Assembly: GCA_949287505.1 (NCBI GenBank) | Contig: CASEGX010000117.1 | Span: 1-64,000, forward strand | Length of the DNA stretch: 64,000 nucleotides | Source of the DNA: an uncultured Spirochaetales bacterium | Lineage (GTDB): Bacteria > Spirochaetota > Spirochaetia > Sphaerochaetales > Sphaerochaetaceae | Direction: 5' to 3' | Shown: positions 7,722-16,043 of the stretch, in pieces | How the letters are laid out: each line of letters starts with the position of its first letter | Position numbering within the stretch: the first letter of the stretch is position 1 | Notes under the pieces: generated by a model | Database searches by the model: none | The model's input: only the letters and a program-made list of their open reading frames with translations | Told to the model about the DNA's origin: nothing | Program-made: the position numbers and the translations under genes

Positions 7722-9601
7722 GTGAGTGGAAAATTGATGGCAACCTCCTCTCCCTGGAGATTGATGGAAAGACATTCAATTTGTCCGGAGACGAGATTCT
7801 GGACATTGAAGACGGCAAGTCTGTTGAGATTGGAGGCAGCCTTGTACCAAAAGTCTCTAGCCAGTTACCTCAAATAGACTTTGGTCATGCTTGGGTTCGT
7901 TCCACAATCAAAGCGCAAATCTATGTTCCCCAGTCAAAAAACGAATTGATTCCCTGGTGTCAGTTCAAGGTTGTCGATTCTTTTTTCAAGTCACACGATA
8001 TACCTTTCTTGCCGTCTGATTACATTGTTGCGGACAATCTTTTTCTCATACTTGATCCTGATCAGGCTGCAGAACTCAAAACAAGTTTCAAGTCACATGC
8101 ATCTGGCCCTATTGGATATAAGCAGATTGCTCTGATACAGAAGAATCTATCCTCGAACGAGTACATTACATTTATTGAGAGTGATGAGCGTTGTGAAAAG
8201 CGGGCCCCAGATAGTCATGCAATTAGCAATGTCCGGTCTAGACTTTATCCGTACCAGCTAGCTGGTGTTCAATGGATGGGATCTGTTCTGGATGACGATG
8301 CAGGCTTTGTCCTTGCAGATGAAATGGGACTAGGAAAAACAGTCCAGATCATCACTGTCATCGATGAACAGCGAGAAAAGGGGCCAAGCCTTTTAATTGC
8401 GCCCAATTCCCTGATGGAAAACTGGTCAAGGGAGATTCAGAGATTTGCTCCATGGCTCTCGTTCACTGTTGATGCAGGAAAAACCAGAGAACATAACTAT
8501 CGTCGTCTTCTTGACTATAGCCTGGTGATCACCTCATATGATGTTGCCAGAGTCGACTTCATGGTCTTGGGTAGTATCGACTGGAACTTGATAGTCCTAG
8601 ATGAGGCTCAGAATATTAAAAACTACGGGACACACAGAAGCAAAGAAATCAGAAAATATCCCAAGCGAAGTGGAATAGCGGTGACAGGTACTCCGTTGGA
8701 AAACCACATTACTGATATCTGGTCAATCTACGACTTCTGCTTTCCTGGCCTGCTTGGCGATGTCAAAGCATTCAAGTCTGAGTTTGGGGACGATTTCGAC
8801 AGTGCTGAGAAACTCGAACGGATTATTACTCCTATCATGCTTCGCCGAAGATCTAAGGATGTTCTGAAAGATCTTCCTGACAAGGTGATTACGCCAATAG
8901 CCTTGGAGATGAATCCTGATGAAGCAGAAGGCTATGAGCGTATACGAATGGAAGCCATGGACGAAGATGGGAGAGTGAACCCGGGGATCCTGACTACACT
9001 CAGAATGTATTGTGCTTTACCGGAGATTGTCGACAATGACTTGAAATCCACTTCTCCTGCAGATACAAGTGCCAAGTTCGCCTATCTCTTCGAGGGCCTA
9101 TTGGACAAAATATATTCTCAGAAAGAAAAGGTGATCATTTTTACTGGGTGGGTGCAAGCTCAGGAAAAGATTCAATCCAACGTCCGGGCACGGTATGGGT
9201 CTTTCTGTGACATCTTGAATGGAGATGTTCCGATTGATGAACGGCAGAAGATGATAGACGAATTCAGCGAACGTATAGGATTTGCTGTCCTGATAATCAA
9301 CCCGACAGTAGGAGCAACAGGGCTCAATATCACAGCCGCAAATCATGTGGTCTTCTATACGTTGGACTGGAATCCTGCAACTGAGGACCAGTGCATAGCC
9401 CGGGCGGCCCGAATCGGCCAGAAAAAGACCGTGTTTGTTTATCGCCTTTTCTATTCCGACACCATTGAAGATGAAGTGAATGATTGCCTTGAACACAAGA
9501 GGAAATTACAGAATGCGACTGTTAAAGGCACAACAGCTGATGTCAGTCCTGATGTTCAGAAAGCACTTGGTCGCAGCCCGTTCTTGAGGAGAAGATCATG
9601 A
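7718..9601 (+). CDS. SNF2-family DNA helicase/translocase
   Basis: A 627-residue superfamily-2 ATPase. After an N-terminal extension of about 170 residues with no recognised domain comes the SNF2 core: LYPYQLAGVQWM, Walker A DEMGLGKT (201-208, Lys207), the DEAQ box (295-298), TGTPLENHITDIWSIYDF, LRRRSKDVLKDLP, and the C-terminal lobe with motif VI QCIARAARIGQ (arginines 562 and 565). No nuclease domain is fused to it, so cutting must come from a partner. SNF2 enzymes track on duplex DNA and occur in DISARM and in MORC-associated restriction systems. It overlaps both neighbours by 4 bp, which implies coupled translation. It probably moves along DNA after site recognition. Confidence 0.92.
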   Translation: MSEWKIDGNLLSLEIDGKTFNLSGDEILDIEDGKSVEIGGSLVPKVSSQLPQIDFGHAWVRSTIKAQIYVPQSKNELIPWCQFKVVDSFFKSHDIPFLPSDYIVADNLFLILDPDQAAELKTSFKSHASGPIGYKQIALIQKNLSSNEYITFIESDERCEKRAPDSHAISNVRSRLYPYQLAGVQWMGSVLDDDAGFVLADEMGLGKTVQIITVIDEQREKGPSLLIAPNSLMENWSREIQRFAPWLSFTVDAGKTREHNYRRLLDYSLVITSYDVARVDFMVLGSIDWNLIVLDEAQNIKNYGTHRSKEIRKYPKRSGIAVTGTPLENHITDIWSIYDFCFPGLLGDVKAFKSEFGDDFDSAEKLERIITPIMLRRRSKDVLKDLPDKVITPIALEMNPDEAEGYERIRMEAMDEDGRVNPGILTTLRMYCALPEIVDNDLKSTSPADTSAKFAYLFEGLLDKIYSQKEKVIIFTGWVQAQEKIQSNVRARYGSFCDILNGDVPIDERQKMIDEFSERIGFAVLIINPTVGATGLNITAANHVVFYTLDWNPATEDQCIARAARIGQKKTVFVYRLFYSDTIEDEVNDCLEHKRKLQNATVKGTTADVSPDVQKALGRSPFLRRRS

Positions 9602-10023
9602 TACAGGTCGTATGTAAACGACTGACAAAGAATGACCTCGGCTTGACAGGTGGGCATCAGGGAGGAATTTGTGTCCCATTCAAAGTGGCAAGGCTTAACT
9701 TCTTTCCTGCCTTGGACCCCAGTGAATACAATCCACGAGCAGATGTTGTCTTTGACTGCAAAGGAAAGACCTTCTGTTTTACGTACATCCATTACAATAG
9801 CCGCCTGCATAAGACCGGGACTCGAAATGAATATCGCCTGACCGGGATGTCGAAGTTTTTCAAGGAATATGACTGTTGCGAAGGGGATTTGCTGGAATTC
9901 TGTCTCAATGAGGGAAGGTATTCTATTGATATTAAGCATCGAAACATCGATGATGAGAAAGACGTGTTTGACCCGGATAAACCTTTGATTATCCGTTCCG
10001 ATTGGGCATACAAGAGGGGGTAA
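9598..10023 (+). CDS. Stand-alone EcoRII-N-like (B3-fold) DNA recognition protein
   Basis: A 141-residue protein that matches the N-terminal effector-binding domain of restriction enzyme EcoRII almost along its length: KRLTKNDLGLTGGHQGG (7-23), FFPALD, NP at 45-46, YIHYNSR (63-69) and TRNEYRLTG (75-83). From memory EcoRII has KRLSANDTGATGGHQ, IYYNSR and TRNEKR at the same places; the TRNE segment contacts CCWGG DNA. Residues R76, E78 and R80 are kept. The nuclease half of EcoRII is absent, so this should be a pure sequence reader. It sits between helicase and ATPase, overlapping the helicase by 4 bp. It likely guides the complex to the methylase's site. Confidence 0.85.
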   Translation: MIQVVCKRLTKNDLGLTGGHQGGICVPFKVARLNFFPALDPSEYNPRADVVFDCKGKTFCFTYIHYNSRLHKTGTRNEYRLTGMSKFFKEYDCCEGDLLEFCLNEGRYSIDIKHRNIDDEKDVFDPDKPLIIRSDWAYKRG

Positions 10024-10027
10024 TACC

Positions 10028-11656
10028 ATGAGTATTGAAGTTCTTATTCCAGATCCAGAAGTCTTGATCATGGGGTTGAGAGATACAGGTTACGATAGTA
10101 ATACTGCGTTGGCTGATGTTGTGGACAACTCGGTTGATGCTGGAGCTACTTGTATAAAGGTCAGCATTCAGCTTGATCGAAACAATAATCCGACAGTCAT
10201 GATTGCCGACAATGGTTGCGGAATGAATCGATCTGAGTTGATCGATGGAATGAAGTACGGCTCTTCAAGTACGTTGACGAAGGACCCGAAGAGGCTTGGT
10301 AAATTTGGCCTTGGTCTCAAGACCGCATCTACTGCTTTCTGTAAACGCTTTTCAGTGGTTTCAAGAGCAGCTACCAACGATCCTATCTACATGGCAACTT
10401 GGGATTTGGATAATGTTGCCAGGGAGAACAACTGGAATCTCGAGATTGTCGGAGAGGAGGATATTCCCAGAGTCTACAAGACCGTGTTCGATGACATCAC
10501 GAGAGATGAAGGGCATGGGACTCTTGTTGCTTGGGAGAAGGTTGATAGGCTTACTGCTAAAAAGAGCACATTGGATAGGATCGCTTCCAAATTTGCTGAT
10601 TATGCTTCGCTCATTTACCATCGTTTCCTTGATGAGGATGATGACAGGGCACGAACTCTTGAGATGAGCGTCAATGGAGTGAAGCTGGAACCCAATGATC
10701 CATTCTGCCTGAGGGAGATGAGGGAAGATGGATCAGGGACAATCACGACAGGACGAGCTAGAGACAAGGAATGCACAGTGCAGATGGAAGATGGTACTCA
10801 AAAAGAGTCCACTTTCCATCTTCAAGGCTATGTCCTACCAACAAAGGAGAGTTTTTCGTCCAAAGAATCGCTAGAAAGGGCTAACATCACCAACCATAAC
10901 ATGGGCTTCTATGTCTATAGAGAAAACCGGATGATAGCCTGTGGAGATTGGCTTGGTCTGAAAAAGGCGGAACCTCATGACTCATATTTCAGAGCTGAAT
11001 TCAGTTTTGACCACAACCTTGATGTCGCTTTCAAGATTGATGTGAAGAAGTCAAGAATCGAGCTCAATCCCGATCTTAGCAACTGGCTCAAAGAGTGGAT
11101 GGCTCCTGGTGTCAAGATGGCAGAAGAGCGATATCGGAGAAAAGTCGATGATACCGTTCTGGAAGATTCTCCCAAGTATCATGTGGAGTCTGACAAGAAC
11201 ATTGTCGATAAAGAAGCTCTGGTTGTCGAGTCGAAGATCAAACCTGTTGGAGATGTTCAGGCTGATGGAACGCAGAAGGTTGAAATTACAAACGCAAACA
11301 CTCCAAACGGACCTTGTGTTGTATCTATAACCATTGCTCCGGATGAAACCCCTGGAGTGTCCATTCTCACTAGCGACAATGTGAAGGGTGGAGCTTTGTG
11401 GGAGCCTACTTTCAAGGATGATCATCAGAGTGTAATCATCAATACGAACCATCCTTTCTATCAGAAGGTATACTTCCCTAACCACAAGAATGGCATTGCA
11501 GTCTCAGGTCTTGATGATCTTCTGTGGGCTTGTGCTTGTGCTGAATTCGGAACAGTCAATGATTATCAGAAAAAGGATTTCAAGGATTTTAGAATGAAAG
11601 TATCCAGCATTCTGGAAACCTTGGTTGAAGATTTGCCGGAGCCGGAAATAGGTTGA
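10028..11656 (+). CDS. MORC/MutL-like GHKL ATPase of the restriction operon
   Basis: A 542-residue protein with a GHKL ATP-binding domain: ALADVVDNSVDA (27-38, Mg-binding Asn34), IADNGCGM (60-66), and the lid motif GKFGLGLKTAS (91-101), followed by an S5-like transducer region with KKSRIELNPDLSNW near 345. The usual general-base Glu of the N box is Asp30, which I believe is normal in this bacterial subgroup. Such ATPases dimerise on ATP and clamp DNA. Comparative work by Iyer, Abhiman and Aravind linked them to restriction-modification loci and to eukaryotic MORC proteins. The C-terminal 150 residues are unassigned. It starts 4 bp after the reader gene, and the HNH gene follows after 14 bp. 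Confidence 0.88.
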   Translation: MSIEVLIPDPEVLIMGLRDTGYDSNTALADVVDNSVDAGATCIKVSIQLDRNNNPTVMIADNGCGMNRSELIDGMKYGSSSTLTKDPKRLGKFGLGLKTASTAFCKRFSVVSRAATNDPIYMATWDLDNVARENNWNLEIVGEEDIPRVYKTVFDDITRDEGHGTLVAWEKVDRLTAKKSTLDRIASKFADYASLIYHRFLDEDDDRARTLEMSVNGVKLEPNDPFCLREMREDGSGTITTGRARDKECTVQMEDGTQKESTFHLQGYVLPTKESFSSKESLERANITNHNMGFYVYRENRMIACGDWLGLKKAEPHDSYFRAEFSFDHNLDVAFKIDVKKSRIELNPDLSNWLKEWMAPGVKMAEERYRRKVDDTVLEDSPKYHVESDKNIVDKEALVVESKIKPVGDVQADGTQKVEITNANTPNGPCVVSITIAPDETPGVSILTSDNVKGGALWEPTFKDDHQSVIINTNHPFYQKVYFPNHKNGIAVSGLDDLLWACACAEFGTVNDYQKKDFKDFRMKVSSILETLVEDLPEPEIG

Positions 11657-11670
11657 GGATTCTTGGATAA

Positions 11671-12537
11671 ATGAATATTGCCTCTCTCGTCTCGACAATC
11701 AAAGATGATTTATATTCCGTCTATCATATTGAGTGGGATGTTCGTGTGGTCGAGATGGGAGAAGGTGATGTCAACCTAGCTATTTTCCCATCTGCTGTGG
11801 CGGGAGAATGTGTCATAGGTTTCAATCTATATCTCTTTTATACACGGCTGGATATGGAAATGGCGGTTGAGAATGAACCGCCGCTTATGATAGGTGTTTT
11901 CAGAGGTGTCGAGAGGAATGGGAAAGCAAATATTGCCCAGATAGAAGCCTTTGAGACGCTTTTGCGAGGAGCCAAAGGTCATCTCATCTACAGGGTTAAT
12001 GGTGGAACCTTTTCTGATGCGCCTTTGAAAGAGCATATGAACGAGCGATGGTCATATTTCTCTCTCAGATATGAGAGTGACTACCTGGATGTTCATACAC
12101 GACTTGATTTCGATTATCAGGAAATACGTCATCATGTTTTGAACTTTGCTGGGCTTATTCTGCTTTTTTCCAGTTACCAGGCCAAGGAAGAGCTTGCTCT
12201 GTACGAAGAGGGCAAGTCATACATGGAGACAAGCGTTAGATATGAAAGAAACCCCATAAACAGGGCCTTATGCCTTGAAAATAAAGGTTATTGTTGCTCT
12301 GTTTGTGGAATCGATATGGAAAAGGTTTATGGCAGTCCTGGTCGCGAGTTCATTGAGGTTCATCATTCGATTCCAGTTTCCGAGTATGGGCAAGAGAGAT
12401 TGATTGATCCGCTCGCTGAGCTATTCCCTGTTTGTCCAAACTGCCATGCCATGTTGCATCGCCGGAAGCCTCCTTATTCAATAGATGAGTTGAAGCAACT
12501 CATGAATGACGCCAGTGGTGAAAGAGGAAAGAAATGA
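11671..12537 (+). CDS. HNH endonuclease (McrA-like) of the restriction operon
   Basis: A 288-residue protein. The N-terminal 190 residues have no recognised domain. The C-terminal 85 residues form a zinc-bound HNH nuclease: CCSVC (208-212), EVHHSIPVSE with His231-His232, DPLAELFPVCPNCHAMLH with Cys255, Cys258, His259 and His263. The layout is that of McrA-type HNH enzymes, which nick or cut DNA with one metal ion. It is the only obvious nuclease in the operon and so the likely effector. Its stop overlaps the start of the AIPR gene by 4 bp. The N-terminus may bind DNA or a partner; nothing in the sequence shows which. Confidence 0.88.
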   Translation: MNIASLVSTIKDDLYSVYHIEWDVRVVEMGEGDVNLAIFPSAVAGECVIGFNLYLFYTRLDMEMAVENEPPLMIGVFRGVERNGKANIAQIEAFETLLRGAKGHLIYRVNGGTFSDAPLKEHMNERWSYFSLRYESDYLDVHTRLDFDYQEIRHHVLNFAGLILLFSSYQAKEELALYEEGKSYMETSVRYERNPINRALCLENKGYCCSVCGIDMEKVYGSPGREFIEVHHSIPVSEYGQERLIDPLAELFPVCPNCHAMLHRRKPPYSIDELKQLMNDASGERGKK

Positions 12538-14648
12538 AAGTTGTAGTGAAGTCCGATAAACAAGCTGAAGACCGTTATACATCATTTATGCATGATCTCG
12601 ATGCGATGTGCATTGTAGATGGATATTCATCACGTGAAACGGCTTTTATTGCCGACAGGTGTCAGTTTCTGGTCGATCAGGATGTGTTGCAGAGCTTTAA
12701 TGTGGTTCAATATGCAGACGAGTCATGTCGAATTGATGCCTGGGGGCTCAAACCTGCAATTGATGGTAGCAGCAACGACTCCATAGTCCTGATTATCAGC
12801 GACTTCTTTGATCAAGATTCGCTAGCCGCCATAACCCTGACTGACTTCAGGGCATATTGCAACAAGGCAAAACGATTTTTCCAGAATGCGTTGAAAGATG
12901 AATTCAGGCTTTTGCATCTTCCTGCCAACTCATCTGCTGCCCAGTTTGCCGATTATATATACAAGCGCCGCAATGAGGATCAGCAGGTAACCATCATTGG
13001 AATTACAAATGGCTCGGTTGTATCGAAAAGCAACAAGCTTGTCATTGCGGAAAATACCACAACAACAGTGACGTTCCGTTACGACATATGGGATTTTGCC
13101 AGGTTTGCCAGAATAGAGCGTTCTCTTGGAGGCAGAGAGTCAGTCGATATAGATCTTGTAAACGATTATGAACTTCCTGAAGGGATTAAGTCCCTTCATG
13201 TAGAGAATGGCAGTTCTGAAATTGATTCATATCTCTTTGTGTTGCCAGGCAAAGTGCTTTACGAAATGTATGAACAATGGAATGAACGGCTTTTAGAGCA
13301 GAATCCTCGCACATTCTTGCAGTTCACAGGGAAGATCAACAAGGGAATCAGAGGGACGCTCACCAACAATCCTGATAGATTCTTCAGCTACAACAACGGC
13401 ATAGCAGCTGTAGCAAACAGGGTCGACATCGATCCTGTGACAGGTAACATCAACAAGATCTACAACCTTCAGATTGTCAATGGCGGACAGACAACGGCTT
13501 CAATCTACAATGCATATTACAGGTCAATGAAGGACAAGAAGCCGATTGCTATCGACAAAGTCTATGTAATGGTCAAGCTGTCTGTAATTGGTCGACAGGA
13601 GCTTGCTGATCAGATCATCCCAAGGATTTCAGAATTCTCGAACTCGCAAAATAAAGTTGCTTCTTCTGCTTTCTCGATTCGCCATCCTTTCCATATGAAG
13701 ATGGAGGAGTACTCAAGAAATATCCATGCACCGGCAAACGGAGACCAGCAGGAGACCTTCTGGTACTACGAGAGAGTACAGGGCCAGTACAAGAATGCAA
13801 TCAATATCAGGCATTCAAGTGCAGAGAAGAAGTCTTTTGAGTCCCAGAATCCCAAATCCCAGATGTTCAAAAGTGTTGAACTGGCAAAGTATGTCATGGC
13901 ATTTGACATGAAACCATATCAGGTCTGTCTCGGCAGTCAGAAATGCTATGCTCTCTTCTCGAAGGAATATCTGAAGACAGATGATGATGGACAAGGCATT
14001 GTCGGGCCTGAAATCAATCAGGATTACTTCAAGGAAGTTTGCTGTAAAGCTCTCATCTTCAAATACATCGAGAAGCACGCAGGACGTGGGCTTCAGTTTG
14101 TCCTTGCGCCATATACAATCGCAGTGTTGATGAAGAATCTTCAGGAAAAGGGGCTTAATCTCAATTATACGCTCATCTGGAACAAACAATGGGATAATGA
14201 AGCGTTGTTCTCCTTGTTGATGACCTATGTTGATGTTGTGTACAAAGTCTTGGCCGAGTCGATGCCTGAGGGAATTCAGATTTTCTCCGAATGGGGCAAG
14301 AAGAAAGAATGCTGGGACAAGTATGCTCAGCAGATACAGCTCGACCTGATGCCTATCATCGAATATACAGTCTCTCAGGATGAGTATTTGGCAACTGTAA
14401 AAGAACATAAAAGCAATGCTGTCATGATCAAGGGAATCGAGGCTCAGACTTATGTTGTCAGCAAACCTGCTTCATATTGGACCAGTTTGATGAGATGGAT
14501 CCACAAGGGGAACATGTCAATTACTTCGAAGGAAGATGGCATTCTATCTTATGCAACCAAGATTCCGTACAAGATTCCTTCCGACAAGCAGTCCGAGGTC
14601 ATCATCAGGATAGAAAAGAGGGCTGTTGATAGTGGCTTCTCAGGTTGA
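12534..14648 (+). CDS. AIPR-family (abortive infection phage resistance) protein
   Basis: A 704-residue protein of the AIPR family (Pfam PF10592). The signature blocks are present: LEQNPRTFLQFTGKINKGIR (about 254-273), NPDRFFSYNNGIAAVA, NLQIVNGGQTTASIYNAY (311-328) and a helical region with SEFSNSQNKVASSAF. The N-terminal 240 residues include a region that may be restriction-endonuclease-like (DAWGLKPAIDGSSNDSIVLI), but no clear PD-(D/E)XK triad can be confirmed by eye. AIPR genes repeatedly sit beside methylases, SNF2 or Z1 helicases and MORC ATPases in phage-defence loci. The molecular activity of the family is not settled. It is the last gene of the operon, and no terminator was found behind it. 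Confidence 0.88.
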   Translation: MKVVVKSDKQAEDRYTSFMHDLDAMCIVDGYSSRETAFIADRCQFLVDQDVLQSFNVVQYADESCRIDAWGLKPAIDGSSNDSIVLIISDFFDQDSLAAITLTDFRAYCNKAKRFFQNALKDEFRLLHLPANSSAAQFADYIYKRRNEDQQVTIIGITNGSVVSKSNKLVIAENTTTTVTFRYDIWDFARFARIERSLGGRESVDIDLVNDYELPEGIKSLHVENGSSEIDSYLFVLPGKVLYEMYEQWNERLLEQNPRTFLQFTGKINKGIRGTLTNNPDRFFSYNNGIAAVANRVDIDPVTGNINKIYNLQIVNGGQTTASIYNAYYRSMKDKKPIAIDKVYVMVKLSVIGRQELADQIIPRISEFSNSQNKVASSAFSIRHPFHMKMEEYSRNIHAPANGDQQETFWYYERVQGQYKNAINIRHSSAEKKSFESQNPKSQMFKSVELAKYVMAFDMKPYQVCLGSQKCYALFSKEYLKTDDDGQGIVGPEINQDYFKEVCCKALIFKYIEKHAGRGLQFVLAPYTIAVLMKNLQEKGLNLNYTLIWNKQWDNEALFSLLMTYVDVVYKVLAESMPEGIQIFSEWGKKKECWDKYAQQIQLDLMPIIEYTVSQDEYLATVKEHKSNAVMIKGIEAQTYVVSKPASYWTSLMRWIHKGNMSITSKEDGILSYATKIPYKIPSDKQSEVIIRIEKRAVDSGFSG

Positions 14649-14781
14649 AGAAAAGATGTTGGCGGACTCTCGCTGGACTGCAACCTTCTTTGAAATTGAA
14701 TCAACTGTAAGCCTGAGAAAGGAACGGTATTCGGCTCAAATCATTTCAGCAAAACATTGCAGTTGAGCCCTGGAAATGAAA

Positions 14782-14806
14782 CAACTCCCTGACTTGCAGA
14801 GAGTTG
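14782..14806 (-). terminator. Weak hairpin after the tRNA-Ala gene
   Basis: On the minus strand CAACTC and GAGTTG (14801-14806 and 14782-14787) can pair around a 13-base loop, followed by GTTTC. It lies 8 bases beyond the tRNA 3' end, where a terminator is expected, but the U tract is poor. It may instead be part of an attachment-site arm. Confidence 0.3.
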
Positions 14807-14813
14807 CTTGTGT

Positions 14814-14887
14814 TGGAGATGATCGGAATCGAACCGACTACCTATTGAATGCCATTCAATCGCTCTAGCCAAGTGAGCTACATCCCC
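14814..14887 (-). tRNA. tRNA-Ala (anticodon GGC)
   Basis: The minus strand folds as a full cloverleaf of 74 bases. The acceptor stem GGGGATG pairs with CATCTCC and includes the G3-U70 pair that marks alanine tRNAs. The anticodon stem ATTGA/TCAAT encloses the loop ATGGCAT, giving anticodon GGC, and the T arm carries GGTTCGAATCC. CCA is not encoded. Its 3' end points at the mobile island, as usual when integrases use a tRNA 3' end as attachment site. The gene itself looks intact. Confidence 0.9.
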
Positions 14888-14923
14888 GAAACTGTGAGTG
14901 AATATATCAAGAAGAAAGGATAA

Positions 14924-14954
14924 TTGCAACTCTTTATCCATAAGAGTATTGCAA
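14924..14954 (+). repeat. Inverted repeat overlapping the asd promoter
   Basis: TTGCAACTCTT and AAGAG-TA-TTGCAA can pair around TATCCAT, giving a 31-bp imperfect dyad whose right arm supplies the -35 box of the predicted asd promoter. It could be an operator for a dimeric repressor. No regulator is identified. Confidence 0.4.
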
Positions 14955-14977
14955 CAGGGGTCATTCAACTGTATTCT
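14949..14977 (+). promoter_or_regulatory. Promoter of asd
   Basis: TTGCAA (14949-14954) and TATTCT (14972-14977) are separated by exactly 17 bp, and transcription would start about 25 bases before the asd ATG. The same -10 hexamer is used in the pckG promoter at 18171-18199. Confidence 0.5.
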
Positions 14978-15007
14978 TCTTTCAATATTTTAGAAAAAGG
15001 CAGGGCA

Positions 15008-16030
15008 ATGATGGATAAGAGAATCAAGGTTGCTGTCATCGGTGCTACAGGAGCTGTCGGTCAGGTTTTCATGTGGATGCTTTCCGACCACCCGTGGTTT
15101 GAACTGAGTTATGTTACTGCATCAGCAGCGAGAGTGGGCCAGAAATATGGTGCTACAGCTCACTGGGTTATGCCGTTTGAGATGCCTGAGTCGATCAAGG
15201 ATATCGAAGTAAAGGAATTCAATCTTTCAGAAATGTCCAAAGCTGGAGTAAGGATTGTTTTCTCCGCACTTCCTGCTGCAGTGGCAAGGGAAGCAGAGCC
15301 ACAGCTTAGGGCTGAAGGTTTCTATGTTTTCTCGAATGCCGCAGCCATGCGTTACGATGCAGATGTTCCTATCCTCATTCCTGAAACCAATATCGAACAG
15401 CTGGACCTCATCAGGGAACAGGGATATCCGCAGACCGGATTCTGTGTAACCAATGCAAACTGTGTGACCACAGGCCTTGCAATGGCACTCGCTCCGCTCA
15501 GAAAGTATGGAATCAAGACAATTACCATCAACAGCTATCAGAGTGTGTCCGGTGCAGGATACCCGGGTCTTTCCTCCTTTGATATCACAGATAACTGTAT
15601 CCCGTATATCGGCGGGGAAGAGGAGAAGATTGAAAAGGAAATCAAGAAGATTCTGTCCATAGATCCCGATGTATATGCATATACAGTACGTGTTCCTGTA
15701 ATGTTCGGGCATCTTGAGACTGTATGGCTTGATTTCGAGAATACTCCAGAGCTTGAGGATATTATCAAGGACTGGGCGGATTTCAAGGTTGAGTCCGATC
15801 TCCCGTCATCTCCTGAACAGCCGGTTGTATACTCTGATGCCCCGACATTCCCTCAGCCGAAGTATGCATTCTGGGGGAATCCGAAAGGAATGGTAGTCTA
15901 TACGGGACGCCTTAAGAAGAAGAATGGAAAAATCGGATTCGTTCTCCTTGTCAACAACATTGTCAAAGGCGCCGCTGGTGGTTCAATCCAGAATGCAGAG
16001 GCTTTTGTCTCGCATTACGGCTTGCGATAA
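15008..16030 (+). CDS. asd: Aspartate-semialdehyde dehydrogenase
   Basis: A 340-residue enzyme that reduces aspartyl phosphate to aspartate semialdehyde with NADPH, the branch point to lysine, diaminopimelate, threonine and methionine. The dinucleotide motif VIGATGAVGQVFMWML lies at residues 9-24, the substrate loop near SYVTASAARVGQKYG, and the catalytic Cys152 in NANCVTTGLA. The length and the SGAGYPGLSSFDITDN segment fit the archaeal/fungal-like class of the enzyme rather than the E. coli class. The start at 15008 follows AAAAAGGCAGGG; an ATG directly after it (15011) is equally possible. It is transcribed alone, ending at a shared terminator with the convergent U32 gene 13 bp away. Confidence 0.92.
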   Translation: MMDKRIKVAVIGATGAVGQVFMWMLSDHPWFELSYVTASAARVGQKYGATAHWVMPFEMPESIKDIEVKEFNLSEMSKAGVRIVFSALPAAVAREAEPQLRAEGFYVFSNAAAMRYDADVPILIPETNIEQLDLIREQGYPQTGFCVTNANCVTTGLAMALAPLRKYGIKTITINSYQSVSGAGYPGLSSFDITDNCIPYIGGEEEKIEKEIKKILSIDPDVYAYTVRVPVMFGHLETVWLDFENTPELEDIIKDWADFKVESDLPSSPEQPVVYSDAPTFPQPKYAFWGNPKGMVVYTGRLKKKNGKIGFVLLVNNIVKGAAGGSIQNAEAFVSHYGLR

Positions 16031-16043
16031 ATCATTCAGGCAA

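Noticed and set aside
14924-15007. N-terminal extension of asd from a TTG at 14924
   Set aside because: The extension covers the predicted promoter and has no family similarity; the ATG at 15008 gives the normal N-terminus.
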